Positions 52,512-61,054 of a stretch of 64,000 nucleotides of DNA are shown here, piece after piece. Numbering within the stretch: the stretch's first letter is position 1; every line of letters starts with the position of its first letter. This DNA comes from Rhodobacterales bacterium (GTDB lineage: Bacteria > Pseudomonadota > Alphaproteobacteria > Caulobacterales > Hyphomonadaceae). Where the stretch lies: positions 1 to 64,000 of the forward strand of contig JACXUV010000024.1 in the NCBI GenBank assembly GCA_014763715.1, written 5' to 3'. Under the pieces are notes generated by a model that had not been told where the DNA came from, ran no database searches, and saw only the letters and a list, made by a program, of their open reading frames with translations. The position numbers and the translations under genes were made by a program.

Positions 52512-52997
52512 CTAGAGGTCGTTAACGGCCTTGTGCTCAATACGCGGCCAGGTGCGTTCGGCCTTGGCGAGAATGCGCGTGGAGTCCTTCTTGTACTTTT
52601 CGAAGATCTCGGCGTTCACGAAGAGATACAGCTTGCCATCAACAATGTCGGCATAACGCGGGTCGCCGTCGAATTTCTTGCCGAGCGCAACGGCATAGGC
52701 GCAGAAGCCGCCATATTGGGGCGCATACATTGCCGGGTTGGCTTTGAATTTCTTCGCAGAGTCTTCGGAAGCGAAGTAATAGGCAACACCATCATCGACA
52801 ATGGTGTAGCGTGCGTCACCTTCTGCGACTGAATTCGATGTTGCCAGCGCTACGGCGTCCACGCCGTGGAGGCCAAGAGGGACACCCGCTGTAGTGATCC
52901 CTGTCGAGACATTGTGCTCATCTTCGGCAAAGGCGGGCATGGCAACTGCGATGACGGCTGTCATCATGATGGCTGAGAGTGTTTGTGTGCGAGGCAT
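52512..52997 (-). CDS. Exported YHS-domain protein
   Basis: A 161-residue periplasmic protein with signal peptide MPRTQTLSAIMMTAVIAVAM-PAFAE. The YHS-like core is GVDAVALATSNSVAEGDARY, GVAYYFASEDSAKKFKANP, YAPQYGGFCAYAVALGKKFDGDP and LYLFVNAEIFEKYKKD. In this class the conserved Tyr and Cys may bind a metal, but the function is not known. The frame is open to 53177, adding a Pro/Leu-rich stretch; I chose the ATG at 52997 because it starts the signal peptide and has AAGGAA upstream. Confidence 0.88.
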   Translation of the reverse strand: MPRTQTLSAIMMTAVIAVAMPAFAEDEHNVSTGITTAGVPLGLHGVDAVALATSNSVAEGDARYTIVDDGVAYYFASEDSAKKFKANPAMYAPQYGGFCAYAVALGKKFDGDPRYADIVDGKLYLFVNAEIFEKYKKDSTRILAKAERTWPRIEHKAVNDL

Positions 52998-53302
52998 TTC
53001 AATTTCCTTTTCAAGAGGTTGGGGGAGTGAAGTTAGTGGGAGGGGCTCCGGTGGGAGCTGGGTGCCAGGAACCTCTCGGACGGTGAGCTCCTGGCGGACT
53101 TGAAAAATCAGGAGGCAGATACCGGGAGGAGCGTCGCTCAAGGGGATGGATCCCAGGAGAGTTTCTTGGTCCGGCATGTCATGTTTCCTGTCATTGCTGG
53201 GAACACAGGTGATGCGTGTCCCGTAAGGCCCGGCTGGCGGTAGAGAGAGGGGAGGGCCGCCAGCCGGGTGGGGTATCCACGCCAGGTGGGACGTGGATGG
53301 AG
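52998..53302. other. Non-coding gap with a 12-bp hairpin
   Basis: A 305-bp purine-rich gap between the isochorismatase-like and YHS genes. CCCGGCTGGCGG (53229-53240) pairs perfectly with CCGCCAGCCGGG (53257-53268), 34 bp after the hydrolase stop; without a T tract it is an attenuator-like or mRNA-end hairpin. The YHS frame is open upstream to 53177 (MPDQETLLGS start). No separate gene can be supported. Confidence 0.5.
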
Positions 53303-54112
53303 CTATTTCCGGTACGCTGCCTTGATGGCTTTGACAGTGTTGTCGGTATTGTCGACCGCGCTGGCGATCATCCGGAAATTGGTGAGGGATGCGTCGTAGC
53401 CGTTATAGAGCGGCGTGATGGCACCTGCGGTCGCATCGGTGACAACCATCACTTCGAAGCCTTGCTCGATCAGCTCACGCATATGGGACTCGGTACAGAG
53501 GTTTGAGGACATGCCGCCCAGAATGACTTTGGAGATACCCGCTTTACGAAGTTGCAGAACCAGATCATTCGTCTCCGGACCATAGACCTTGTGCGGGCTG
53601 GTCACGACCGTCTTGCCATTGTTGATGTAGGGCTTGTAAAGATCCAGCCAATCAGCGCCGGAGCCTTCGAACCCCTCCAGGGTCAGGGCGTGGGGGCGGT
53701 CGAACATGCCGATGCTGTGCATCAGAGTTTCGAGTGTGCCTTCGAATTCCCATTTGTGATCATGCGCATAATAGAAGTGCGGGGAGACAAAGACCGGCAT
53801 CCCGGTCTCACCGGCCACCTTGAACAGAGCTTCAAGATTTTCGACGGTCCCGTTTTCGGTAATGCTCTGGCCAACCACACCCCAGGTAACGCCCTTGGGG
53901 GAGAGGAAGTCATTTTGCGGGTCGGTGATGACAATCGCCGTCGTCGCTGGGTCAATGGCAAAACCTGGCATTGGAAGGCCGTCATTCACCGGCGGCATCT
54001 TCGCCGTGGCGGCGCGGGCGGTTTCTGCGCTTGCAATGGGAGACAGCGCAATAAGGCTGGCCAGGCCGGCTATGGATGTCAGCAGTTTCAGTGTGGGGTA
54101 GGGGGTGATCAT
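53303..54112 (-). CDS. Exported isochorismatase-family cysteine hydrolase
   Basis: A 269-residue cysteine hydrolase of the isochorismatase/nicotinamidase superfamily with a signal peptide (LLTSIAGLASLIALSPIASA). The catalytic triad is visible: Asp in TAIVITDPQNDFLSP, Lys in TVVTSPHKVYG and Cys in LGGMSSNLCTESHMR. The enzyme would cleave an amide, carbamate or vinyl-ether compound in the periplasm; the substrate is not known. It is first in the set with the YHS and DUF1348 genes and is divergent from the AraC-family gene. Confidence 0.9.
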   Translation of the reverse strand: MITPYPTLKLLTSIAGLASLIALSPIASAETARAATAKMPPVNDGLPMPGFAIDPATTAIVITDPQNDFLSPKGVTWGVVGQSITENGTVENLEALFKVAGETGMPVFVSPHFYYAHDHKWEFEGTLETLMHSIGMFDRPHALTLEGFEGSGADWLDLYKPYINNGKTVVTSPHKVYGPETNDLVLQLRKAGISKVILGGMSSNLCTESHMRELIEQGFEVMVVTDATAGAITPLYNGYDASLTNFRMIASAVDNTDNTVKAIKAAYRK

Positions 54113-54232
54113 GAGTGCCTCCTCTCAGGCGGGGGTGGGTGTCGGTTGCTTCCTGAGGGGACTGACGGGGGCCTCAGCGTGCCGTCCGGCCCTTCAGACT
54201 TAAGCTGAGATCAGACTATTCAGGTGCCTGGT

Positions 54233-54284
54233 GTCGGTATTGACGCCGGGCGACAGCTCTTTGACCGTGCGCGTCAATTCCGGC
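54233..54284. promoter_or_regulatory. Paired inverted 14-bp sites in isochorismatase / AraC promoter region
   Basis: GTCGGTATTGACGC (54233-54246) and GCGTCAATTCCGGC (54271-54284) are inverted copies matching at 12 of 14 positions, 24 bp apart, between two divergent genes. Such spacing suits an AraC-family dimer. The binder is inferred to be the regulator at 54388. Confidence 0.5.
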
Positions 54285-54387
54285 GATGTACGGTCCTTTG
54301 AGGGGTTGAGTGCCGCTGAAAACCGCCTAATGAACAACTCTTCCGGAGATAAGGGGATGTCCGGGGCACTGCCGGGGGGGAGAAGGT

Positions 54388-55404
54388 ATGACGCACGTTT
54401 CGGCGATGTTTGTCAGGAAGATGATCGAGCAGGCGCCGGGCAGCCTTGATCCCGCCGCGCTCTGGCACAGCGTAGGCCTCACCCCCGCAGATGCTGCAGA
54501 CCCGTCGGCTGGCGTGCAAGATATTGTCTACTATGGATTACTGGAAACCCTCGCGGCGGCCGAAGCGCCGGATATCAGCTTCCACCTCAGAACCTCCGCC
54601 GGAATGAAGTGCGCCGATTTCGGGGCGATCGGCCTTGCTTGGAAATCCGCGCCGACATTGCGCCGCTCCTTCCAGCGCCATGATCGCTATGCCCGCGCCT
54701 TCAACACGACTTCGACCTTTCGCCTTATCGAGCGGGACGGAAAGAACCTGTGGACGCATCACCGCCCCGAACCGAAGCGCCTCGGCATGTATCTTTCGAC
54801 AGAAGGGACGATGGGCACCTATGTGGCGATGTGTCGGGAGACGACTTTTGCGGAAAACAAGCCGGAGGCCGTCCAGTTCTGCCATCCCGAACCAGCTGGT
54901 TCGCTCAAGGCGCTGGAGGAGTACTTCCAGTGCCCGGTAACCTTTGGGGCGGATATTGACGCGATCATCCTGCCCGAGGACCGGCTGGACAAGCCGAACA
55001 CGGTGGGCGACGAAAGCATATGGCGTTTCCTGACCGCGCATATTGAAGAGACACTGGCCGATCAGGATGCTGAGGAAACCCTGACGCAGCAGATCGTCCA
55101 GAACATCGTCAACATGCTCAGCGAAGGCGTACCGACCCTGTCGGACGTGGCATCCGAATTCGGCATGAGTGCGCGGACGTTGCAACGGCGGCTGGCAGAG
55201 GAAGGTCACAGCTTCCAGACAGTGGTGGACGAAGCCCGGCGTCAGCTGGCGGAGCGGTTTCTAGCGGATACGCGCTACTCAATTGCGGAGATTGCCTTTC
55301 TCACAGGCTTTTCGGAGCAGAGCGCCTTCACCCGCGCCTTCAAGCGCTGGGCCGGCCGGACCCCCGGGGCTTTCCGCCTGGGGGCATCTGCACGCGTCCG
55401 GTAG
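54388..55404 (+). CDS. AraC-family transcriptional regulator
   Basis: A 338-residue regulator of the OruR/ArgR-like AraC class. The N-terminal ligand domain (Arabinose_bd, about 10-190) has FGAIGLAWKSAPTLRRSFQRHDRYARAF. The C-terminal HTH_18 domain has PTLSDVASEFGMSARTLQRRLAEEGHSF, AERFLADTRYSIAEIAFLTGFSEQSAFTRAFKRW and GRTPGAFR, both helix-turn-helix units intact. It likely senses a small molecule and controls the divergent isochorismatase/YHS/DUF1348 genes through the inverted sites at 54233-54284. Confidence 0.92.
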   Translation: MTHVSAMFVRKMIEQAPGSLDPAALWHSVGLTPADAADPSAGVQDIVYYGLLETLAAAEAPDISFHLRTSAGMKCADFGAIGLAWKSAPTLRRSFQRHDRYARAFNTTSTFRLIERDGKNLWTHHRPEPKRLGMYLSTEGTMGTYVAMCRETTFAENKPEAVQFCHPEPAGSLKALEEYFQCPVTFGADIDAIILPEDRLDKPNTVGDESIWRFLTAHIEETLADQDAEETLTQQIVQNIVNMLSEGVPTLSDVASEFGMSARTLQRRLAEEGHSFQTVVDEARRQLAERFLADTRYSIAEIAFLTGFSEQSAFTRAFKRWAGRTPGAFRLGASARVR

Positions 55405-55422
55405 CGCTGGTGGGGTTTGAAT

Positions 55423-56571
55423 TTACGCTTTGAGCTTTGACGCCAGATAGGCGTGACCGTCGACCATGCGGCGGATTTCATCTGCTCGTGGTTCGAGGTT
55501 CCAATCACCCTTGTCGACAGATCCTCCAAGGAGGATTCCAGTCTTGCGGGGGAAAGAATAGAGCAAGCCATAGTCATCTGTTGATCCGGCATAGCCATAA
55601 TCAATGTCGCTTTGAGGCAGCAGGAAGCTGAGCTGGCCGCGTGCGGGGAGTATGGTTTCGTCGCCAAACACTTTGCCCGCGCCAAGCCCCATGCAATTGA
55701 CGATGCTGCTCTCCGGGAGCTTTTCCAGGTCACCTTCGCTCTCGAACGTCATTTCTTTCATGCGCCCACCGGCTGCGAGGAAGTCGTTGACCAAGGCGCG
55801 GAGGTAAATATCCGGATCGATCATCAATGTATAATAGGCGTCGTAATACTGGAACGCGAAAGGTCCGCCGGATTGGTTGCGCACGAGTCCCGGGTAAAGT
55901 GCATCGCCACCTACATAAGGGAGGATCGTACTCATCGGCATTGCACTCAGTGAATACTGGCGGATCCAGTAAACTCCATATTTCGGATCGTTCGCGAAGC
56001 GGATGAAGCGGTTGAAGGCAATGCGCGAAGCAAGGTCCAGCATGGAGAGAGTTTCGGCAGAAACCTGATCGTTTTCATACAGGGTTACCGGGTGCCACAT
56101 CGCACCGGCTACGTTTGAGGTCGTATAAGGCGGAAAGTCCTTCGCATAGATCGTGACCTGTGCGCCAGCCCGCTGGAGCAGGATTGCCGTGGATAGGCCG
56201 ATCGCCCCCGAACCGAGCACGGCAACACGGTCACTGCTACTGTCTTTCGTCAAAGCGACCGCCAGTTCGGCAACACCCCATGACAGGGAGACGCCGCCTC
56301 CGCCATGGCCGTAGTTATGGACAACGTCCTTTGACCCGACCTTCACCGCTTCAAGACGGGGCCCCGGTTTTCTGAAAGGGCGGAGCCCGACGATTGTTCG
56401 GGTGACGCGGTCCATTGAGGATTTAATGGGACGCATTGGTGCGCCGATCGGCTGAACCAGAGCTTCCCCAGTGGTCGGTGGGGGCACCACACTGGGCAAA
56501 GGTATCGTACAGCCGGCCATTGCCGCGACGCCAAGGCCCGCGCCTGATGTGAGAAAATCTCTGCGTTTCAT
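55423..56571 (-). CDS. Exported FAD-dependent D-amino-acid oxidase
   Basis: A 382-residue flavoenzyme of the D-amino-acid oxidase family. MKRRDFLTSGAGLGVAAMAGC combines a Tat signal with a lipobox, predicting an envelope-anchored enzyme. RVAVLGSGAIGLSTAILLQRAG is the FAD-binding motif; SNVAGAMWHPVTLY, GLRPFRKPGPRLE and HNYGHGGGGVSLSWGVA are DAO blocks. The gene order of these blocks in sequence is unusual: PFRKPGPRLE and HNYGHGGGG, normally C-terminal, precede the Rossmann motif, a circular permutation. It would deaminate D-amino acids, perhaps from peptidoglycan turnover. It converges on the AraC gene. Confidence 0.85.
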   Translation of the reverse strand: MKRRDFLTSGAGLGVAAMAGCTIPLPSVVPPPTTGEALVQPIGAPMRPIKSSMDRVTRTIVGLRPFRKPGPRLEAVKVGSKDVVHNYGHGGGGVSLSWGVAELAVALTKDSSSDRVAVLGSGAIGLSTAILLQRAGAQVTIYAKDFPPYTTSNVAGAMWHPVTLYENDQVSAETLSMLDLASRIAFNRFIRFANDPKYGVYWIRQYSLSAMPMSTILPYVGGDALYPGLVRNQSGGPFAFQYYDAYYTLMIDPDIYLRALVNDFLAAGGRMKEMTFESEGDLEKLPESSIVNCMGLGAGKVFGDETILPARGQLSFLLPQSDIDYGYAGSTDDYGLLYSFPRKTGILLGGSVDKGDWNLEPRADEIRRMVDGHAYLASKLKA

Positions 56572-56899
56572 GATGCCCTCAATCGAATGCGTCCAGGGTC
56601 ATGTTTGTGAAATACTAGGGAGATAGGTCAAGGTGGGACAGGGCTACTCGCGGCTTGTTTGGGGATTTGCCTGCCAATGAGGCTGTCACTGAGATGCGGC
56701 TTGCAATTACGCCCGATATTTAGACGTAACCGGGCTAGGCGGTCAGTTTCTTAATGTCCAATTCTGTGCCGTGTATTTGGTCAATTGCGTAACAGGAATA
56801 ATCAGATTCAGGGAATTTGTCGTTTGAACTCAGGGAAGCATGTTTGGTCTGATCCTCAGGTGCTCTTAAGTTTCTTGGGAAGTATGTGTCTGAGAGTTT
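56572..56899. promoter_or_regulatory. Divergent intergenic region, D-amino-acid oxidase / ANTAR gene
   Basis: A 328-bp non-coding stretch carrying the start regions of both divergent genes. The ANTAR-proximal half is AT-richer. I see no clear operator, riboswitch or terminator. Confidence 0.35.
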
Positions 56900-57577
56900 A
56901 TGCCCAGAGTCCTGAACGAAATGGCATCTGAAAATTCCCGCTGTACGGGTCTGCTTTGTGAAGCGCAGCCACTGCCTGTAGATGCGACTGACCTTGGCCG
57001 CTGGGACGCTCAAGTTCTGATCCTGGCGAGTGACGAGGGGCGGGCGGCCTGTATTGCGGCTGGGGTCGCTCACAAGTCTTGCCGGATAGAAATCACAGGT
57101 CAGTCAGAGTGGCGGCCTGACCAACTGAAACTGGTCGGCGCCAGTGCGATTATTCTCGCATCTCCGGTACTGGATTTGGAATTACTGTCGGAACTTCTGA
57201 TGGTGCGTCGCTTCAGGTCGGTGCCAATCCTCGTATTTGTCGACCGGAGTTCACGTCAAGTCATGATCGAAGCATTGAGGCTGGGAGTCAGTGCCTTCAT
57301 CGTCAATGGGCTGGAGCCGGAGAGAATCCCGGCGATTCTCCAAGTGGCGGAGGAGCGTCATGCTTTGACCATGGCTTTGAAGGACCAGTTGCAGAAATCT
57401 CGGGAAGAGCTGGCGGCACGTAAGACAATTGAGCGGGCAAAAGGCTTGCTTATGATGAAGAGTGGGCTGTCTGAACAGGAAGTCTACGATTCCATGCGCC
57501 GCATGGCGATGACTCAGGGAAAGCCGATGCGGGAAGTCGCGGATGCTGTTCTGGCAGTATTCTCCATTTTTCCATGA
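56900..57577 (+). CDS. ANTAR-domain (NasT-like) RNA-binding antiterminator
   Basis: A 225-residue regulator. Residues about 35-145 form a receiver-like domain that has lost its acidic pocket (VLILASDEG, AIILASPVLDLELL, FIVNGLEPERI), as in NasT/AmiR, so it is probably not controlled by phosphorylation. A coiled helix (HALTMALKDQLQKSREELAA) leads to the ANTAR domain (about 165-222): ARKTIERAKGLLMMKSGLSE, then YDSMRRMAMTQGKPMREVAD. ANTAR domains bind two tandem hexaloop hairpins and block terminators. A matching leader lies just downstream, before a TonB receptor. NasT partners with NasS; no NasS is seen here. Confidence 0.92.
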   Translation: MPRVLNEMASENSRCTGLLCEAQPLPVDATDLGRWDAQVLILASDEGRAACIAAGVAHKSCRIEITGQSEWRPDQLKLVGASAIILASPVLDLELLSELLMVRRFRSVPILVFVDRSSRQVMIEALRLGVSAFIVNGLEPERIPAILQVAEERHALTMALKDQLQKSREELAARKTIERAKGLLMMKSGLSEQEVYDSMRRMAMTQGKPMREVADAVLAVFSIFP

Positions 57578-57741
57578 AACTTCAGTATTTTTGGAGCTTT
57601 GTCTGAGCAGTCAGAGTGCTGAGACTTTGGGCGTTGTTGGTGTGCAGTGCACAAAACCGCGACGTGAAAACAATTCCGCTGCATCGCCAACATGTTTGGA
57701 TTTGGCATTTAGACGTGGCCGGAGACAGCTTGATACACAAG

Positions 57742-57788
57742 TCAGCAGGCACAGAATACCAATGCTGGTGTTTTGAGCAGCCTGCTGA
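57742..57788 (+). promoter_or_regulatory. Candidate ANTAR hairpin P1, hexaloop AATGCT
   Basis: An outer 9-bp perfect stem (TCAGCAGGC 57742-57750 with GCCTGCTGA 57780-57788) encloses an inner 9-bp stem (CAGAATACC 57752-57760 with GGTGTTTTG 57767-57775, two G-U pairs) capped by the hexaloop AATGCT (57761-57766). Loop positions 1 and 4 are A and G, the ANTAR target rule. The two stems are split only by a 1x4 internal loop. Confidence 0.7.
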
Positions 57789-57795
57789 TGGATGT

Positions 57796-57811
57796 GGCTC
57801 AACGGCGGGCC
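57796..57811 (+). promoter_or_regulatory. Candidate ANTAR hairpin P2, hexaloop AACGGC
   Basis: GGCTC (57796-57800) pairs with GGGCC (57807-57811), one G-U, around the hexaloop AACGGC (57801-57806), again with A at position 1 and G at position 4. It starts 7 nt after P1. Its 3' arm overlaps the 5' arm of the terminator-like hairpin, so the two cannot form together. Confidence 0.65.
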
Positions 57812-57849
57812 CAATCAACACTTCAGGATATCAGTGCCTTGGGCGTTTT
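57809..57849 (+). terminator. Candidate conditional terminator in receptor leader
   Basis: GCCCAA (57809-57814) pairs with TTGGGC (57839-57844), with an inner CACT/AGTG stem (57819-57822 with 57833-57836), followed by GTTTT. It shares 57809-57811 with hairpin P2. The T run is short (four), so efficiency is uncertain. Confidence 0.5.
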
Positions 57850-57939
57850 GCTCAATGGGGGAAGCTGGTGTGTGCTCGGCAACAGGGGGCAGACGGGGCC
57901 TTAGAGAGTGAAGGTTTCGCTGCGGAAAGGGAAATAAAA

Positions 57940-60651
57940 GTGCGATTTAGTTCTTATTTGAAGTGCGCTGTTTCATCAGTGGTCGTGGGTATGGTAGTTA
58001 CCGGGGGGGTAGCCTATGCAGAGCCCGATGACGAGCCGGTGGCAGATGAGACATCTGTTCAGGAAAAGGTGATCATCACCGGTATGCGCGGTAAAGCGCG
58101 GTCGGTTATGGATTCGCCCGTTCCGGTCGATGTGCTCAGCGATGATGAAATCACGGATGTACCGTTCACGGATGCCAACGATATCATCAAGACACTGGTT
58201 CCGTCTTACTCGCTGGCTCGCCAGCCGATTTCTGACGGTGGTACGTTCATTCGCCCGGCAACGCTGCGTGGCATGCCGACCGACAAAACGCTCGTTCTGG
58301 TCAACTCCAAGCGCCGTCACCGCGCCGCTCTGGTTCAGATCGGTGGTTCGGGTACGCAAGGTCCGGATATCGCGACCATTCCGGCCATTGCTCTGAAGAG
58401 CGTTGAAGTCTTGCGCGATGGCGCTGCGGCTCAGTACGGTTCTGACGCTATCGCTGGTGTGATCAACTTTATCCTCAAGGACTCACCGGAAGGTGGTTCG
58501 GTCAGTGCCGATTTTGGTCAGTACTATGAAGGAGATGGCTTCAACACCACGCTGGCCGGCAACTTTGGCCTGGGTCTTGGAGACAATGGCTTCGTAAACG
58601 TTTCAGCCGAGTACTCTAAAGCGGACATGACTGTTCGCGGTGAGCAGTATTGTGAAAGCTGGGCCTGTCTGGATGTAAACAGCCCGGATTTCAATCCAGG
58701 TAGCAGAGCAACATCAATCGCCGGCTATGATCCCGATGCCTTTATCGCGGGTCTTGCCAATGCCGACTATGTCGGTTCCGGTGTGGTGCAACCTTGGGGG
58801 CAGCCGAACTCCAAAGCCTTCCGGACTTTCGTCAATGCTGGCTATGATTTCGGAGCCTTCGAAGTCTATGGCTTCGGCAACTACTCGAACTCCGAAGCAG
58901 ATGGCAGCTTCTTCTATCGTTATCCGGGCAACGGTACGATTGAGAACATTCGCCTGGAAGACGGCTCGCTTTGGTCATCGCTTTACCTCTTCCCAGGTGG
59001 CTTTGCTCCGCGCTTTTTCGGTAACGTGATCGATTACTCCGCTGTCGGTGGTATCCGTGGTGAGTGGAGTAATGGAATTGCTTATGATTTCAGCGGCCGT
59101 TTTGGGCATGATGAAATCAAGTACACGCTGAAGAACACGGTGAACCCATCACTGGGCGATGCATCCCCAATCAGCTTCCACCCGGGAGACCTGATCAACG
59201 AAGAGGCTCAGCTGCAGGCAGATTTCTCGAAAGAGTTTGAAGTTGGTCTGTCCAGCCCGCTGCTCTTCGCCTTTGGTGCCAGCTATATGGATGAATCCTA
59301 TGAGCTGGTTGGCGGTAATTACGAGTCCTACGTTGATGGACCGTATGCGCTTCCGGATCCGTGGGATTTCTGTACCGATGCTTACACTCCGACGGCGGCT
59401 GGCGCAGCTGTTATCGCTAATGGTTCCTCACTAAACTGCGCCAACTACACGACAGCCGATTCAAATAATGATGGCATTGAAGACGACGGATTTGCCGGCC
59501 GTGATGCTGTCTATCAGGCCCTTGGCGTCGGTTCGAACGGCTTCCCGGGTTACTCGCCGGAATTCTCCGGTGAATACACGCGTGACTCCTATGCGATCTA
59601 TGGGGATCTGAGTGCAGACGTAACGGACTCCCTGTTCCTGCAAGGCGCTCTGCGTTTCGAAGACTATTCTGACTTCGACTCAGAACTCGTCTGGAAAGTG
59701 GCTGGTCGTTATGAGTTTACGCCGAACTTTGCCGTTCGCGGTTCCGTCGGTACGGGCTTCCGTGCTCCGACGCCAGGCCAGCAGGGGACGACGAACGTTT
59801 CTACACGTCTGCCAAATGGCTTCCCGGTCGCAACGGGTCTGTTCCCGGCAGGTGGTCCTATCGCAGGTGCTCTGGGTGCGACTCCGCTCAAGCCTGAGAA
59901 GTCGACCAACTACACGCTGGGCTTCACATCGACGTATGATGCCTTCTCACTGACAGTCGATTTCTACCAGATCGACCTTGAGGATCGTGTTAACGCAATT
60001 TCGACCAAGGATGTGTCCAGTGATCCTGCTAATGACGATCCGAATGATACCGAGGATGCCTATGACAATTACCTGAAGCTGGTGAATGCAGGCGTGGTTG
60101 GTGCTGAATCCATCGGTGGTGTGTTCTACTTCACCAATGCATTTGATACCAGCACCAAGGGCGTTGACGTCGTCGCGACGTACTCCAAGGAGTGGGCAAA
60201 TGGCTCTTCGACGAAGTTCACTGGTTCTGTGAACTACAACAAGACCGAGTTCGACAGTGCCGTTGGTGGCCTGTTTAACGCCGAGGACCAGTACGACTTC
60301 GTCAACTACGATCCGAAGTGGCGCGGCGTCTTTACAGTCTCGCACGAAGTCGGCCCGTATAACTTCCTCGCTCGCGCCAACTATTATGGCGAATCTACGA
60401 ACTCCGATACTGGCGGCCCCAACGGCACGCTTCGTTACCAGGATTATGGTGCGAAGGTTCAGGTTGACCTCGAAGGTTCCTTCCAGGCTTCGGAAGCTGT
60501 GAAGATCTCCATCGGTGCGCGTAACGCCTTCGATCAATATCCGGATGAGAAGGCTCTGGGGGATAACTGCTGCGGTCGTATCTATCGTTCTGGCGATATC
60601 ATCGACTGGCAGGGCGGCTACTACTACGTGAAGCTGCTTGCAGAATTCTAA
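57940..60651 (+). CDS. TonB-dependent outer-membrane receptor (ANTAR-linked)
   Basis: A 903-residue TonB-dependent receptor. From the GTG at 57940 it reads MRFSSYLKCAVSSVVVGMVV, a signal ending near AYAEP; AAAGGGA is about 8 bases upstream. The frame is open back to 57616, but that part is the structured leader. The plug has EKVIITGMRGKARSVMDSPV, LRGMPTDKTLVLVNSKRRH and VEVLRDGAAAQYGSDAIAGVIN; the barrel includes VGTGFRAPTPGQQG and ends YVKLLAEF. Control by an ANTAR protein suggests a nitrogen-containing cargo, which fits the exported amino-acid enzymes around it. A terminator hairpin follows. Confidence 0.92.
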   Translation: MRFSSYLKCAVSSVVVGMVVTGGVAYAEPDDEPVADETSVQEKVIITGMRGKARSVMDSPVPVDVLSDDEITDVPFTDANDIIKTLVPSYSLARQPISDGGTFIRPATLRGMPTDKTLVLVNSKRRHRAALVQIGGSGTQGPDIATIPAIALKSVEVLRDGAAAQYGSDAIAGVINFILKDSPEGGSVSADFGQYYEGDGFNTTLAGNFGLGLGDNGFVNVSAEYSKADMTVRGEQYCESWACLDVNSPDFNPGSRATSIAGYDPDAFIAGLANADYVGSGVVQPWGQPNSKAFRTFVNAGYDFGAFEVYGFGNYSNSEADGSFFYRYPGNGTIENIRLEDGSLWSSLYLFPGGFAPRFFGNVIDYSAVGGIRGEWSNGIAYDFSGRFGHDEIKYTLKNTVNPSLGDASPISFHPGDLINEEAQLQADFSKEFEVGLSSPLLFAFGASYMDESYELVGGNYESYVDGPYALPDPWDFCTDAYTPTAAGAAVIANGSSLNCANYTTADSNNDGIEDDGFAGRDAVYQALGVGSNGFPGYSPEFSGEYTRDSYAIYGDLSADVTDSLFLQGALRFEDYSDFDSELVWKVAGRYEFTPNFAVRGSVGTGFRAPTPGQQGTTNVSTRLPNGFPVATGLFPAGGPIAGALGATPLKPEKSTNYTLGFTSTYDAFSLTVDFYQIDLEDRVNAISTKDVSSDPANDDPNDTEDAYDNYLKLVNAGVVGAESIGGVFYFTNAFDTSTKGVDVVATYSKEWANGSSTKFTGSVNYNKTEFDSAVGGLFNAEDQYDFVNYDPKWRGVFTVSHEVGPYNFLARANYYGESTNSDTGGPNGTLRYQDYGAKVQVDLEGSFQASEAVKISIGARNAFDQYPDEKALGDNCCGRIYRSGDIIDWQGGYYYVKLLAEF

Positions 60652-60664
60652 TGGCCAATACAGC

Positions 60665-60692
60665 CTGCCTGCTCCCGTGTGGGAGCGGGCAG
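60665..60692 (+). terminator. Terminator hairpin after ANTAR-linked receptor
   Basis: CTGCCTGCTCCC (60665-60676) pairs with GGGAGCGGGCAG (60681-60692), 12 bp with one G-U and a GTGT loop, followed by GAATTTAT, 14 bp after the stop. Confidence 0.75.
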
Positions 60693-61054
60693 GAATTTAT
60701 GAGGAGGGGCAGCATTGCGCTCCTCCTTATTTAGTTGTCAGGGGTAGTTTGGCGAATATATTTGCTGTCTAAGGTTTAAATCTGAAGAATCTCACGCGCT
60801 GCCACTTGGGCTCACAACTCAGATTTACAAAGCGGCACAAGCGCGAAAAATGTTTCTTGCTGCCCCACTTGGCGCCAATGCTGCCCATAGTCTCAACGCG
60901 AAAGCTCTGAAACAACGCTTTAACTTCTATCTCATCGTGACCTAGGCGGTTCTTCTATACAATATTCTCACAAGACAATGCTGCGTGAGTGCATTCTCGC
61001 GTGGAGCTCAGGGATTCAATTTTCTCAACCCAAAGGTAACAGGTAAATCAGGAT
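60693..61054 (+). promoter_or_regulatory. Non-coding region before exported aminotransferase
   Basis: A 362-bp gap. It contains a CTCAC/GTGAG hairpin near 60970-60992 and an AT-rich stretch around 60950-60970 (CTATACAATATTC) that could be a -10 region. I found no second pair of AxxGxx hexaloop hairpins here. It presumably carries the aminotransferase promoter. Confidence 0.35.

Larger units (their letters stand above)
57578..57939 (+). promoter_or_regulatory. 362-nt leader of TonB receptor gene
   Basis: A long untranslated region between the ANTAR gene and the receptor. The receptor frame is open through it, but the translation (LRLWALLVCSAQNRDV and on) has no family features. It contains the dual-hairpin/terminator structure at 57742-57849. 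AAAGGGA at 57926-57932 serves the GTG start at 57940. Confidence 0.6.

Noticed and set aside
52998-53177. 60-codon extension of the YHS frame, possibly a leader peptide
   Set aside because: It would place the signal peptide internally, and the ATG at 52997 has its own ribosome site. No known precursor-peptide motif is seen.
57616-57939. N-terminal extension of the TonB receptor frame
   Set aside because: The signal peptide begins at GTG 57940, and the extension overlaps the structured RNA leader with no protein similarity.
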